From positions 1 through 22,156 of the forward strand of contig CACZQX010000251.1 of the NCBI GenBank assembly GCA_902783445.1: a stretch of 22,156 nt of DNA, given 5' to 3'. Positions within the stretch are counted from its first letter, which is position 1. Each line of letters opens with the position of its first letter. This document shows positions 6,657-14,795 of the stretch, piece by piece. The DNA comes from an uncultured Lachnospiraceae bacterium. GTDB lineage: Bacteria; Bacillota; Clostridia; Lachnospirales; Lachnospiraceae. The position numbers and the translations under genes are program-made. The notes under the pieces are model-generated. The model saw only the letters and a list, made by a program, of their open reading frames with translations, was not told the DNA's origin and ran no database searches.

Positions 6657-8672
6657 ATGAAAAGAAAAATGAGAAAGCATTTCCTTGCATTTGTAAGTAT
6701 TTTGTTGCTTGCGGCATTTTGCTTAAGCGGCTGCAATATAAGTATATATTTAACCCCGCCATTGTTGGAGGGAAAACCTTGGCTTACATCAACTGTAAGC
6801 GGAAATTTATGTGACAAGGCTCCGGATATTAAAGACGATTTATTCACTCATGTTAATTTTGATTTTATAAAAGAAAATCAAGGCGCCAACTACTACAGTA
6901 TGGGCCAAGAATATGATTATTATCTTGAGGAAAGCGTTATCAGTCTCATAGAGGATGAGTCCATAAAGGATCCGAGGGTGGATATGTTGAGAACTTTTTT
7001 CGGTCAAGCAATGGAAGTCTGCGAATCTGAGAACAATGTCGAGGCAGAGCTTATGAATTATATAGATAAGCTTGACAATGTAAATAGCATAGAGGAGTTA
7101 AACGCTCTTTTGCTATCAGAGGATTTTCCTTTTATGCCATTTTTGCTAACGGATATTGTTGTGCCGGATGCTAAAAGCGGAGCGTATTTGGCTTTGGACT
7201 TAAATAATCTTTTTACAGACAACGGACTTGAAGGAGAGGATTTATACAGCAATGATTCGGCAAGCTTATGCATAGCTGACCTAATGGCTACGGGCTATGG
7301 TGAGGAAGAAGCTATGGAAATAACTTCGGATTTGATGAATTTTGAATATAAATACTTTGATGAATACCTTAAAAGCGTTGAGGGAGAGGAGGAAGATGCA
7401 TCTTTTGATCTTCGAAAATTGCTTCATTCGGCGGAAGAAGTTTTTGGCACATGCAAGTCTTTTCCTTTGCAATCGCTTCTTGCAAAACAAGGACTTGATA
7501 AGCAAGCCGGTTACATAGTATGGAATTGTGATTGGCTAAAGACAATAGATTCTTTATGGACCGAGGACAATTTGGATATCATAAAATTATATACCGTGGA
7601 GACTGTTTTTAACGAAATAAGGGATTGTTTGTCGCCGACTTTTTATGATGATATATACGGAGAATATGCGGGGGATTCCGAAAGCTTTGCTTATGATCTT
7701 TGTTTTAGCGAAAATACATTGGGTAATTTGATGGCGGAACTTTTTATTGACTATTGTATTGATGAAGAAGGTATTGCTGCTTTGGAATCTCTCACACCCG
7801 ATATTATCGATGCTTACAAGGAATTGGTCAGCAATTCTTCATGGATGAGCGAGAAGAGTAAAGACGCGGCCTTGCTTAAACTTGATAAAATGAATGTATG
7901 TTTTTTAAAACCAGGCGGAGGACTTGAAAATTTTGAAAATGTACGGTTGAAATCCGACTCCGAAGGAGGAAGCCTCTTGTCGAATTATTTGCTGTTAAGA
8001 CAAAACTTTGAAGACTACAAGAAGCAAGTATTGGACGAGAATAGAATTTCTGACGATACTTGGACGGAATATGCGGCCTGTGAATGTAATTGTACATACG
8101 ATATATATTCAAATACAATCAATATTTTTCCCGGCTACATGGCAGAGATATTTTATTACGATAATCTAAGCTATGAAGAAATTCTTGCGGATATGGGGCA
8201 CACAATTGCACATGAAATAGCCCATGCATTTGACAATGATGGGTCACAAAGAGATGCTAACGGTTGCTTAAATCCAATCTTTGAAGATGATATGGATGAA
8301 TATACGAAAAGGTGTGACGAACTTATTAATTACATAAACGGATTTGAAATAATTGATGGATTTAATCTTGACGGAGAATTGGTTTTGATCGAGGTAATGG
8401 CAGATAACATAGCTTACCAAGTAATACTTAAACTCATAGAAGATGAAGAAGATTTTGATTATGACAAGTTCTATACAAGACTCGCGGAGATATTTGCCGA
8501 AGTTCTTTCAAAAGACTATCTTGAATATATATATGCTTCGGAAACTCATCCGATTCCAAACGTCAGAGTAAATATGATGGTCCAAATGTTTGATGATTTT
8601 TATGATGTATACGGAGTTTCTGAAGGCGACGCAATGTATTTGCCACCGGAAAAAAGAATATGCTTTTTGTAA
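6657..8672 (+). CDS. M13 family (neprilysin-like) zinc metallopeptidase, lipoprotein
   Basis: The 671-residue product begins with a basic N-terminus, a hydrophobic stretch and the lipobox LSGC, predicting lipidation at Cys26 and anchoring on the outer face of the membrane. The C-terminal domain carries the zinc-binding HEIAH (His519, Glu520, His523), the third-ligand motif E579-VMA-D583, and HPIPNVRVN (632-640) with the family's conserved His and Arg. SNTINIFPG (485-493) corresponds to the usual substrate-site strand, although the canonical NAFY motif before it has diverged. The N-terminal M13 domain (about 60-450) is strongly acidic. Relatives cleave short peptides outside the cell. AGGGAG at 6646-6651 supports the ATG. 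The 36-base gap to the Crp/Fnr gene, without a terminator, suggests cotranscription. The hairpin at 8721-8744 follows. Confidence 0.9.
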   Translation: MKRKMRKHFLAFVSILLLAAFCLSGCNISIYLTPPLLEGKPWLTSTVSGNLCDKAPDIKDDLFTHVNFDFIKENQGANYYSMGQEYDYYLEESVISLIEDESIKDPRVDMLRTFFGQAMEVCESENNVEAELMNYIDKLDNVNSIEELNALLLSEDFPFMPFLLTDIVVPDAKSGAYLALDLNNLFTDNGLEGEDLYSNDSASLCIADLMATGYGEEEAMEITSDLMNFEYKYFDEYLKSVEGEEEDASFDLRKLLHSAEEVFGTCKSFPLQSLLAKQGLDKQAGYIVWNCDWLKTIDSLWTEDNLDIIKLYTVETVFNEIRDCLSPTFYDDIYGEYAGDSESFAYDLCFSENTLGNLMAELFIDYCIDEEGIAALESLTPDIIDAYKELVSNSSWMSEKSKDAALLKLDKMNVCFLKPGGGLENFENVRLKSDSEGGSLLSNYLLLRQNFEDYKKQVLDENRISDDTWTEYAACECNCTYDIYSNTINIFPGYMAEIFYYDNLSYEEILADMGHTIAHEIAHAFDNDGSQRDANGCLNPIFEDDMDEYTKRCDELINYINGFEIIDGFNLDGELVLIEVMADNIAYQVILKLIEDEEDFDYDKFYTRLAEIFAEVLSKDYLEYIYASETHPIPNVRVNMMVQMFDDFYDVYGVSEGDAMYLPPEKRICFL

Positions 8673-8720
8673 AAAGTAATTTTTAACTTATCAAATTGGT
8701 ATTATACAAAATTATACGGA

Positions 8721-8744
8721 GAGGATGAGCAATAGCTCATCCTC
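8721..8744. terminator. Hairpin terminator shared by convergent M13 and GH3 genes
   Basis: GAGGATGAGC (8721-8730) pairs perfectly with GCTCATCCTC (8735-8744) around AATA. The plus-strand side is followed by TTCTTACTTT, moderately U-rich. On the minus strand the stem lies four bases after the GH3 stop but lacks a clean U tract. Confidence 0.65.
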
Positions 8745-8747
8745 TTC

Positions 8748-11168
8748 TTACTTTCGAATCTTTTTAAGACCTTTAAATATCTTAAGATTCATTATATCCA
8801 GCATGCCTTCGATGGTGCCTTCGCCCACGGTCGCACTTGCGGCTTGTGTAAGAGCGTAAAACGGCATTTCATTCATCATGGCGGCTATCATTTTAGCCTG
8901 TTCTTTATCGGCATTTTCGCCCGCAACTTTTTTGATTACCTGTTTGTAAACCAATCGTCCCATAAAGGTGCTTTTAACATCGTTAAAGCAATTTTCCATG
9001 GTGAAAGGTCTTTTAAATACCGCAACTTCCGTGTATTTTTTATTTGCGAAGAATGCATCGTAGTCATCGGCGGCTTTCGATGGGGTGTAACCCTTTAATT
9101 CACCGTCTTTTAGTTTGATTTCAATGTCTTTTTCCAAAACACAATCGCTAACGTTTTTGCATAAGTAGATTTTGTAATGGCCGTTTTCCACATAACGTTT
9201 TCTGATTTCCGTGTTATAATAGCCAAGCTCGCTTATAGGAATCGAAGCACGGATTTCTTTTTCTTCGCCCGCTTCCAAATCGATTTTTAAAAAGCTTCGT
9301 AATTCTTTTTTGGGAAGACTTACAAATTCGCTTTCGTGTCTGACGAAAATAAATGCGGTCTCAGTAAGCTTCCTGTCAGAGTTGCTTTTTACAACAAAGG
9401 ATAGATTGATTGATGCTTCAAAAGCTCCATCGCCCGATTCTTCATTGCTGTAAGAATAAATCTCATTATCGCATTTTAAGTTCTTAAAGCTTGTATCTCC
9501 ATAAGAAAGCCCGTAACCGAAAGGAAATCTCACGGGAATGTTTTTGCTGTCATAATGGCGATAGCCGATAAATATACCTTCTTTGTAGAAAACTTCTTTT
9601 GAGTTACCCGGGAAGTTTGCATATGAAGGGTTATCTTCCACCTTTAATGGCCAGGTTTCCGCCAGCCTTCCGGAAGGATTAGCTTTGCCGCAAATAATAT
9701 TTGATACGGCTTTCCCGCCACCTTCACCCGCAAGATAGGAAAGAAGCACGGCTTTTGCCTTGTCGAACCAAGGAATTTCCACAGGAGCACCACCGGACAG
9801 AATCACAATGACATTTTCGTTGACTTTAAAAAGCTCGTTCAAAAGTCTAAGCTGATCTTCCGGCATTTTCATATCCTTGCGATCAAAACCTTCGGACTCG
9901 AAACCTTCCGTAAGCCCCACAAAAACAATTACCGCATCTTTGCCCTTTGCGCATACGCAGGCTTCTTTTATAAGTTTATCCGCTTCTTCCGGATTTTGGC
10001 CGTCATTGCTGTTTACGGAATATCCCTTTGCAAACTCCATCGAGAAGCCTTCTGCGGTCAAGCAATCAAAAGCTTTTTCAACTTTAAAAGGATTAATCTT
10101 TGAGCTACCTGCGCCTTGGTAGCGCGGAGCTTTGGCAAACTCACCGATTAGGGCTATTTTTTTGCTGCTATCAATAGGCAATATATTTTCATCATTTTTT
10201 AAAAGAACAATGGATTTTTCGGCAGCTTCCACCGAGAGAGCATGGTGTTCGTCTTTATCAAAATCAAAGTCTTTTTCCAAAACATCGCTTTGCTCAAGAA
10301 CCAATGCCAAAACATTTTCCGCACATTTATCTATCAGTTTTTCGAATTCATTATCGTCGGATGCCTTTGCTTCGGCAACGATTTTTCTGTCATTTAAGCC
10401 GCCGTTTCCGGGCATTTCAAGGTCAAGCCCCGCTTTTACGCCAAGGATTCTGTCATGAACGGCAGTCCAGTCGGATACAACCATACCTTCATAACCCCAT
10501 TCGTCCCTGAGGATGTCCGTAAGTAAAGCTTTGTTATCGCTTGAATAGACAGAATTTATTTTGTTATAAGAGCACATGATTGTTTTTGGCTTTGCTTCTT
10601 TTACAGCTATTTCAAAGGCTCTCAGGTAAATGTCTCTGAGGGTGCGCTCATTAACCACCGCGCTGATGGTCATTCTGAGCTTTTCTTGATTGTTTGCCGC
10701 AAAATGCTTTAAAGATGTGCCGATTCCCAGTGCCTGGACACCTTTTATCCAAGCAACTGCAAGTTTGCCCGCAGCATATGGGTCTTCGCTGAAATATTCA
10801 AAGTTACGTCCGCAAAGAGGGCTTCTTTTCATATTGGCACCGGGTCCCAATATAACCGCAACTTTTTCTTTTAAACATTCTTCTCCCAAAGCATTTCCGA
10901 CTTTTTCAATAAGTTTACTGTCAAAAGAGCAAGCTATGGCACTTGCCGTTGGAAAACAAGTTGCGTGTATGCTTTCACCAAGCCCCAAATGGTCTTCGTT
11001 TTTGCCCTGCTTTCTAAGCCCATGAGGGCCGTCGGCAACCATTATGTCGGGAATATTTAATCTATCGATTTTTTGCGTTTTCCAAAAAGAAGCTCCCGAA
11101 CATAAAGAGGCTTTTTCTTCGAGAGTCATTTCACTAACCAGTTGTCTTGCTTTTTCTTTGTAATTCAT
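8748..11168 (-). CDS. Glycoside hydrolase family 3 beta-glucosidase-type enzyme
   Basis: The 806-residue product has the standard GH3 order. The N-terminal TIM-barrel domain (about 1-290) has VADGPHGLRKQ, GPGANMKRSPLCGRNFEYFSEDP, KHFAANNQE (154-162) and the nucleophile Asp233 in VVSDWTAVHD. The C-terminal alpha/beta sandwich (about 315-560) includes ESEGFDRKDM (424-433), whose Glu426 is the probable acid/base, and FPFGYGLSY. A fibronectin-III-like domain lies at about 600-685. About 120 further residues after that domain are not typical GH3 core. No signal peptide is present, so it should hydrolyse imported oligosaccharides or glycosides in the cytoplasm. Substrate cannot be fixed from sequence; glucosides, xylosides and others are all possible. 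An AGGAG 11 bases upstream supports the start. No transporter or sugar regulator lies nearby. Confidence 0.93.
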   Translation of the reverse strand: MNYKEKARQLVSEMTLEEKASLCSGASFWKTQKIDRLNIPDIMVADGPHGLRKQGKNEDHLGLGESIHATCFPTASAIACSFDSKLIEKVGNALGEECLKEKVAVILGPGANMKRSPLCGRNFEYFSEDPYAAGKLAVAWIKGVQALGIGTSLKHFAANNQEKLRMTISAVVNERTLRDIYLRAFEIAVKEAKPKTIMCSYNKINSVYSSDNKALLTDILRDEWGYEGMVVSDWTAVHDRILGVKAGLDLEMPGNGGLNDRKIVAEAKASDDNEFEKLIDKCAENVLALVLEQSDVLEKDFDFDKDEHHALSVEAAEKSIVLLKNDENILPIDSSKKIALIGEFAKAPRYQGAGSSKINPFKVEKAFDCLTAEGFSMEFAKGYSVNSNDGQNPEEADKLIKEACVCAKGKDAVIVFVGLTEGFESEGFDRKDMKMPEDQLRLLNELFKVNENVIVILSGGAPVEIPWFDKAKAVLLSYLAGEGGGKAVSNIICGKANPSGRLAETWPLKVEDNPSYANFPGNSKEVFYKEGIFIGYRHYDSKNIPVRFPFGYGLSYGDTSFKNLKCDNEIYSYSNEESGDGAFEASINLSFVVKSNSDRKLTETAFIFVRHESEFVSLPKKELRSFLKIDLEAGEEKEIRASIPISELGYYNTEIRKRYVENGHYKIYLCKNVSDCVLEKDIEIKLKDGELKGYTPSKAADDYDAFFANKKYTEVAVFKRPFTMENCFNDVKSTFMGRLVYKQVIKKVAGENADKEQAKMIAAMMNEMPFYALTQAASATVGEGTIEGMLDIMNLKIFKGLKKIRK

Positions 11169-11210
11169 CTAAATTAACACTCCTGTTTACTATATTTCAC
11201 CACACAATTA

Positions 11211-11239
11211 ATTATAAAATCACATAATGCATAAAGCAA
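11211..11239 (-). promoter_or_regulatory. Candidate promoter of the GH3 gene
   Basis: On the minus strand TTGCTT (11239-11234) and TATAAT (11216-11211) are spaced by 17 bases, about 43 bases before the ATG. The -10 is perfect consensus and the -35 keeps only the TTG. I saw no catabolite-responsive (cre) element. Confidence 0.5.
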
Positions 11240-11327
11240 TTGAAAAAAATCCAAAAAGGTTTAAAATTAATAGTTAGTAAAGCTTTTATAAGCGATAAAA
11301 TTTGTATAATAACAAGGAGGAAGTAAA

Positions 11328-11846
11328 ATGTTAATATTTACTACAGAATCAATCCCGGGTGTGGAGTTTGAACTTCTCGGTTTGGTTCAGGGTACAACCG
11401 TAAGAGCAAAGCACATCGGTCATGACTTTATGGCAGGCATTAAAAACCTTGTAGGTGGCGAAGTTGAAAGCTATACGGATATGCTTTGTGAAGCACGTAA
11501 TATTGCTACGGAAAGAATGATTTATATGGCACAAAGCATGAATGCCGATGCCATTGTAGGCGTAAGATACGGATCTGCTGAGGTTATGCAGGGTGGCGCG
11601 GAAATCCTTGCTTACGGCACAGCTGTAAGAATTAAGAGCGGAAATCCTAGTCAGGCATTCCATTATCAGTATAATCCTAACTTTAACAGACCTTATACGG
11701 GAAATCCAAATATGGGAGGCCCTAATATGGGCGGTCCAAACATGGGAAATCCAAACATGGGAAATCCGAATATGGGAAATCCGAACATGGGAAACCCAAA
11801 TATGGGACAGCCGAATATGAACGGACAACCATACAACCAACAGTAA
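11328..11846 (+). CDS. YbjQ-family protein with NPNMG repeat tail
   Basis: Residues 1-105 match the YbjQ (formerly DUF74) fold: FTTESIPGVEFELLGLVQGTTVRAKHIG, then EARNIATERM, then NADAIVGVRYGSAEVMQGGAEILAYGTAVRI. Members form pentamers and their function is not established. YbjQ proteins are usually about 100-110 residues long. This one continues for some 65 residues: an aromatic linker (FHYQYNPNFNRPYTG, 111-125), then about eight copies of a five-residue unit of the NPNMG/GPNMG type, ending in NGQPYNQQ. The tail is probably unstructured. AAGGAGG at 11314-11320 lies 7 bases before the ATG. The gene is monocistronic, ended by the strong hairpin at 11866-11899. Confidence 0.92.
   Translation: MLIFTTESIPGVEFELLGLVQGTTVRAKHIGHDFMAGIKNLVGGEVESYTDMLCEARNIATERMIYMAQSMNADAIVGVRYGSAEVMQGGAEILAYGTAVRIKSGNPSQAFHYQYNPNFNRPYTGNPNMGGPNMGGPNMGNPNMGNPNMGNPNMGNPNMGQPNMNGQPYNQQ
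11700..11822 (+). repeat. In-frame 15-bp tandem repeat encoding (G/N)PNMG
   Basis: About eight copies of a 15-base unit of the type AATATGGGAAATCCG run head to tail inside the YbjQ-family gene. Copies differ mostly at third positions (AAT/AAC, CCA/CCG) and at the G/N codon. Because the unit is five codons, gain or loss of copies keeps the frame. Confidence 0.9.
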
Positions 11847-11865
11847 ATATAGGAAAAAGCCCCAA

Positions 11866-11899
11866 AATCCCGTACAAAAGCCTTGTGCGGGATTTTTTT
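11866..11899 (+). terminator. Rho-independent terminator after the YbjQ gene
   Basis: AATCCCGTACAA (11866-11877) pairs with TTGTGCGGGATT (11883-11894), a 12-bp stem with one wobble and a 5-base loop, running into TTTTTTT. Confidence 0.9.
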
Positions 11900-11911
11900 A
11901 AAAAATAATTC

Positions 11912-11940
11912 TTGTTATGATACTATTAAGGATTTATAAT
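11912..11940 (+). promoter_or_regulatory. Candidate sigma-A promoter of the chemotaxis receptor gene
   Basis: TTGTTA (11912-11917) and TATAAT (11935-11940) are spaced by 17 bases, directly after the upstream terminator. The leader of about 85 bases ends in an imperfect hairpin (11992-11999 with 12015-12023) that touches the AGGAGG ribosome binding site at 12024-12029. Confidence 0.55.
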
Positions 11941-12034
11941 TATCTTGTAGGGTGTGGATGCGATAATTGCGTTAAATTTGGGAGATGTTTCAATTGTTGC
12001 AAATAACTGATAAACAACCAATTAGGAGGTATTC

Positions 12035-13714
12035 ATGGGGGCAAAATCAAAAAAACAAACCATTGCCGGAGCATTAGGTGCATTTTCGGCGTCTACAATT
12101 CGTACCTTTTCAATCAGCGCAATATTAATGCTTGTATTTCTGGCAGTGATTGCGGTAAATTTCCTTACTTTCTACAATGTTCAATTTGTAACGGAACAGT
12201 ATCAGATGGAAATACGTAAAGATGTGCAGACAATTAACAAAAGACTTTTGTTTGCGCTTGTTTCAAACGATCCCGAAGTTACGGCTGAACAAAGCGAAGA
12301 CCTTACCGGAAGATTTGAAAAAATCAGCGGTTATTTTGAAACGATTTCCAAAAACCTTAATAATGCATCACTTGGTAGCGAACTTTCAAGCGATTGGAAT
12401 GCAGTAAGAGATGCGTCTTTTGAAATGCTGGCATTGATTGAGGCCGGAAAGAGTGATGAAGCTCTGATTTATTACAACTCAACCTTGAATGATGTGTCGG
12501 AAACTTTGGCGGATGCCTTGGATGAAACCGGCGCTTTGGCAGAAAAAGAGGCATATAATAAGTATGTAACGATTCTTATTATAACGGGTGTGGCGGTTGC
12601 CGTTCTTGTGGTTGCGCTTATAATCATTATTCTGAGCACAAGAAAGAAGAGCAGAGCTCTTATCAATAACATTGAAAATGACCTTCAAGTTCTTATCGAT
12701 GCATCGGGAGAACTTGAAAAAGGAAACGTTCATGCTGAAATCAATTATGATAAAGATAATGAAATCGGCAGAGTTGCAACTCAGTTAAGAAACGCAGTCG
12801 GAGCCTTGACATACTATATTGACAGAATCAGTGAAGTAATGTCGACTATGGCAGACGGCAATTTCGATATATCCTTTGACAGAGATTTTGATGGAGACTT
12901 TAGAGTTATTCAGACTTCTGTTGAAGATTTTACAAAGAAGATTTCCGAATCCATGCGGGAAATCATGCAAGTTTCGAGAATGGTATCGGAAGGCTCCAAT
13001 AACCTTGCGGATGCAGGTCAAAACCTTGCGGATACCGTTACCGACCAGGCTATGATTGTAGATGAGCTTTCCAATAACGTTAGCAGGATTAATCAAGAAA
13101 TTACCACTAATTCGGTTGAAGCGGAGAATATTGCAAAAGAAGCTACGATTGTAGCGGAAAATATCGTAGCGGGCGACAGAAAGATGCAAGAGGTTGTGGC
13201 TGCAATGAATGCCATTTCCGATTCATCACAGGAAATTTCAAAGATTATCGATACAATTAATGATATTGCTTCACAGACAAATCTTTTGTCATTAAATGCC
13301 AGCATTGAGGCGGCAAGAGCGGGTGAGGCCGGTAAAGGCTTTGCGGTTGTTGCCACTGAGGTTTCGCAGCTTGCGGGACAGACGGCACAAGCGGCACAAA
13401 GCACGGCAGAGCTTATTCATACATCACTTAAGAACGTTGATGCGGGTATAAGCGTTGCAAATGAAACGGCGGAAGAACTTGCAAAGATGGTTTCGGAAGT
13501 TCAAGGAATTGCCGAAAAGGTTAAAACCATTGCGGATGATTCCACAATGCAGGCAAGCTCCGTTAAGGGAATGTCTACGGATATCGGAGATATTGCCGAT
13601 GCGGGACAAAATAATGCTGCAACATCCGAAGAATCTTTGGCACTCAGTAACGAAATGAGCAATCATGCAAAATACTTAAAAGAATTGGTGGATAAATTCA
13701 GTCTTAAAGAATAA
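12035..13714 (+). CDS. Methyl-accepting chemotaxis protein (membrane chemoreceptor)
   Basis: The 559-residue receptor has two transmembrane helices (about 25-47 and 178-200) that bracket an outside ligand domain of about 130 residues, which looks all-helical, like a four-helix bundle sensor. A HAMP linker follows (about 201-255), then a second HAMP-like segment (about 258-312), then the signalling coiled coil. The hairpin tip reads LLSLNASIEAARAGEAGKGFAVVATEVSQLA (417-447), the conserved CheA/CheW-contact region. It modulates CheA kinase at the membrane and so flagellar rotation; the ligand is unknown. AGGAGG five bases upstream supports the ATG. No che or flagellar gene is in the window, so this is a stand-alone receptor gene. 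The terminator at 13738-13777 ends it. Confidence 0.95.
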   Translation: MGAKSKKQTIAGALGAFSASTIRTFSISAILMLVFLAVIAVNFLTFYNVQFVTEQYQMEIRKDVQTINKRLLFALVSNDPEVTAEQSEDLTGRFEKISGYFETISKNLNNASLGSELSSDWNAVRDASFEMLALIEAGKSDEALIYYNSTLNDVSETLADALDETGALAEKEAYNKYVTILIITGVAVAVLVVALIIIILSTRKKSRALINNIENDLQVLIDASGELEKGNVHAEINYDKDNEIGRVATQLRNAVGALTYYIDRISEVMSTMADGNFDISFDRDFDGDFRVIQTSVEDFTKKISESMREIMQVSRMVSEGSNNLADAGQNLADTVTDQAMIVDELSNNVSRINQEITTNSVEAENIAKEATIVAENIVAGDRKMQEVVAAMNAISDSSQEISKIIDTINDIASQTNLLSLNASIEAARAGEAGKGFAVVATEVSQLAGQTAQAAQSTAELIHTSLKNVDAGISVANETAEELAKMVSEVQGIAEKVKTIADDSTMQASSVKGMSTDIGDIADAGQNNAATSEESLALSNEMSNHAKYLKELVDKFSLKE

Positions 13715-13737
13715 AAAACAATCGATAAATTAAAGAA

Positions 13738-13777
13738 CTAAAAAAGCATCGAAAGGTGCTTTTTTAGCTCTTTTTTT
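13738..13777 (+). terminator. Rho-independent terminator after the chemoreceptor gene
   Basis: CTAAAAAAGCATC (13738-13750) pairs with GGTGCTTTTTTAG (13755-13767) over a GAAA tetraloop, with CTCTTTTTTT after it. The T run merges into the next promoter. Confidence 0.85.
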
Positions 13778-13785
13778 GTTATAAT
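13777..13785 (+). promoter_or_regulatory. Extended -10 promoter of the SDR/rlmD operon
   Basis: TGTTATAAT (13777-13785) is a consensus TGn extended -10 directly behind the terminator T tract. No good -35 is visible because that position falls within the terminator stem, which is tolerable for an extended -10 promoter. Confidence 0.5.
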
Positions 13786-13842
13786 GTAGTTGATGTATAC
13801 AGTATGTCCCACTGCGGGCATATAAAAGTTGGAGGAGATAAA

Positions 13843-14646
13843 ATGAGAGTTGCACTAATAACAGGCGCATCATCCGGCTTGGGTGTAGGCTTTGCAAGAG
13901 AGATAGCGGAGAAAGAAAAAAATATAGACGAAATATGGCTTATAGCCAGAAGACGCGAAAGACTTGAGCAAGTTGCGGCATCCTTAAATTTCAAAACAAG
14001 AATAATAAGCATGGATGTTACGAGCGAAGAGGCAATAAACGAATTTGAACATACACTGGAGACTGCAAAAAGCGCAGACCAAAGCTTTAGAATAGGCCTG
14101 TTTATAAACTGTGCGGGCTACGGCAAAATCGGAAACTACGAAAAGGTTTCGCGCTACGACTCGGCACATATGATAGATTTGAATTGCAAAGCAGCAGTTA
14201 TAATGACCCTTCTTTGCATTCCTTATATGAGCGCCGGGGATAGAATTGTGGAGATATGTTCCACATCGGCTTTTCAGCCCTTACAACATTTAAATCTCTA
14301 TGCTTCAAGCAAGGTGTTCTTATATAACTATACAAGAGCATTAAGGATGGAACTCTTGCCAAAGGGTATAGTTGTTACGGCTGTATGTCCTTGGTGGGTA
14401 GGTGACACGGAATTTATCGGTGTTGCCAAAAACAACGAAGCGAACGCAAATGTTAATGCGGGAGTAGCGGGCTTTCCACTGGCAACAAAGCAAAAAGACG
14501 TGGTAAGGCGGGCTCTTAGGGCAAGTCGAGCGGGCTTTGCGGTTTCTACACCGGGCTTTATGTGCTTTATCCACAGGATGCTTGGAAAAATAATTCCGAG
14601 AACTTGTATGATGTACATTTGGGAACTTTTCAGAAAGGTTGGTTGA
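13843..14646 (+). CDS. Short-chain dehydrogenase/reductase (SDR)
   Basis: The start is placed at 13843 (MRVALITGASSGLG) because GGAGGAG at 13831-13837 lies five bases upstream; the in-frame ATG at 13804 would add 13 residues and precede that ribosome binding site. The 267-residue product is a classical SDR with cofactor motif TGASSGLG (7-14), the NNAG-equivalent NCAG (89-92), catalytic Ser140, and Y153-ASS-K157. ARRRERL (35-41) after the second beta strand favours NADPH. It reduces or oxidises a carbonyl or alcohol; the substrate is unknown. The C-terminus (GFMCFIHRMLGKIIPRTCMMYIWELF) is hydrophobic and may touch a membrane, which is typical of SDRs acting on lipids or long-chain substrates. 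First gene of an apparent operon with the 46-aa peptide and rlmD. Confidence 0.92.
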   Translation: MRVALITGASSGLGVGFAREIAEKEKNIDEIWLIARRRERLEQVAASLNFKTRIISMDVTSEEAINEFEHTLETAKSADQSFRIGLFINCAGYGKIGNYEKVSRYDSAHMIDLNCKAAVIMTLLCIPYMSAGDRIVEICSTSAFQPLQHLNLYASSKVFLYNYTRALRMELLPKGIVVTAVCPWWVGDTEFIGVAKNNEANANVNAGVAGFPLATKQKDVVRRALRASRAGFAVSTPGFMCFIHRMLGKIIPRTCMMYIWELFRKVG

Positions 14647-14652
14647 TGATTT

Positions 14653-14793
14653 ATGTTGATAGTGGAATTAATATATAAAATAATAAGAAATTTACTGGGA
14701 AATATTATCTTTTGGACAACAATAGCGGGAATCGTAATATTTATATGCGAAAGAATTCATTATAACAATAAAGCGAAAAGGCTTAGCAATTAA
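14653..14793 (+). CDS. 46-residue single-pass membrane peptide
   Basis: An ATG six bases after the SDR stop opens a 46-codon frame ending in TAA at 14791-14793, two bases before the rlmD ATG. The peptide has a short N-terminal part, a hydrophobic segment at about 17-33 (NIIFWTTIAGIVIFICE) and a basic tail (R34, K40, K42, R43). This is a plausible single transmembrane helix with its C-terminus inside. AAAGG at 14634-14638 is far from the start, so translation is probably coupled to the SDR stop. The tight packing between two real genes and the coherent membrane-protein composition support it. I recognise no family; function unknown. Confidence 0.6.
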   Translation: MLIVELIYKIIRNLLGNIIFWTTIAGIVIFICERIHYNNKAKRLSN

Positions 14794-14795
14794 AT

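Noticed and set aside
11700..11822. Tandem repeats as a CRISPR array
   Set aside because: The units are contiguous 15-mers without spacers and encode an in-frame protein tail.
11349..11840. 163-aa minus-strand ORF opposite the YbjQ gene, with its own repeats
   Set aside because: It mirrors the NPNMG repeat DNA and the well-supported YbjQ frame; there is no ribosome binding site or family similarity.
11927..11966. Sigma-28 type motility promoter (TGCGATAA at 11959-11966) before the chemoreceptor
   Set aside because: The -10-like box matches only 6 of 8 bases and no TAAA box lies at the right distance, whereas a normal promoter is present at 11912-11940.
13804..13842. Upstream ATG of the SDR gene
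   Set aside because: It precedes the GGAGGAG that fits the ATG at 13843, and SDR proteins normally begin with the VALITGASSG strand.
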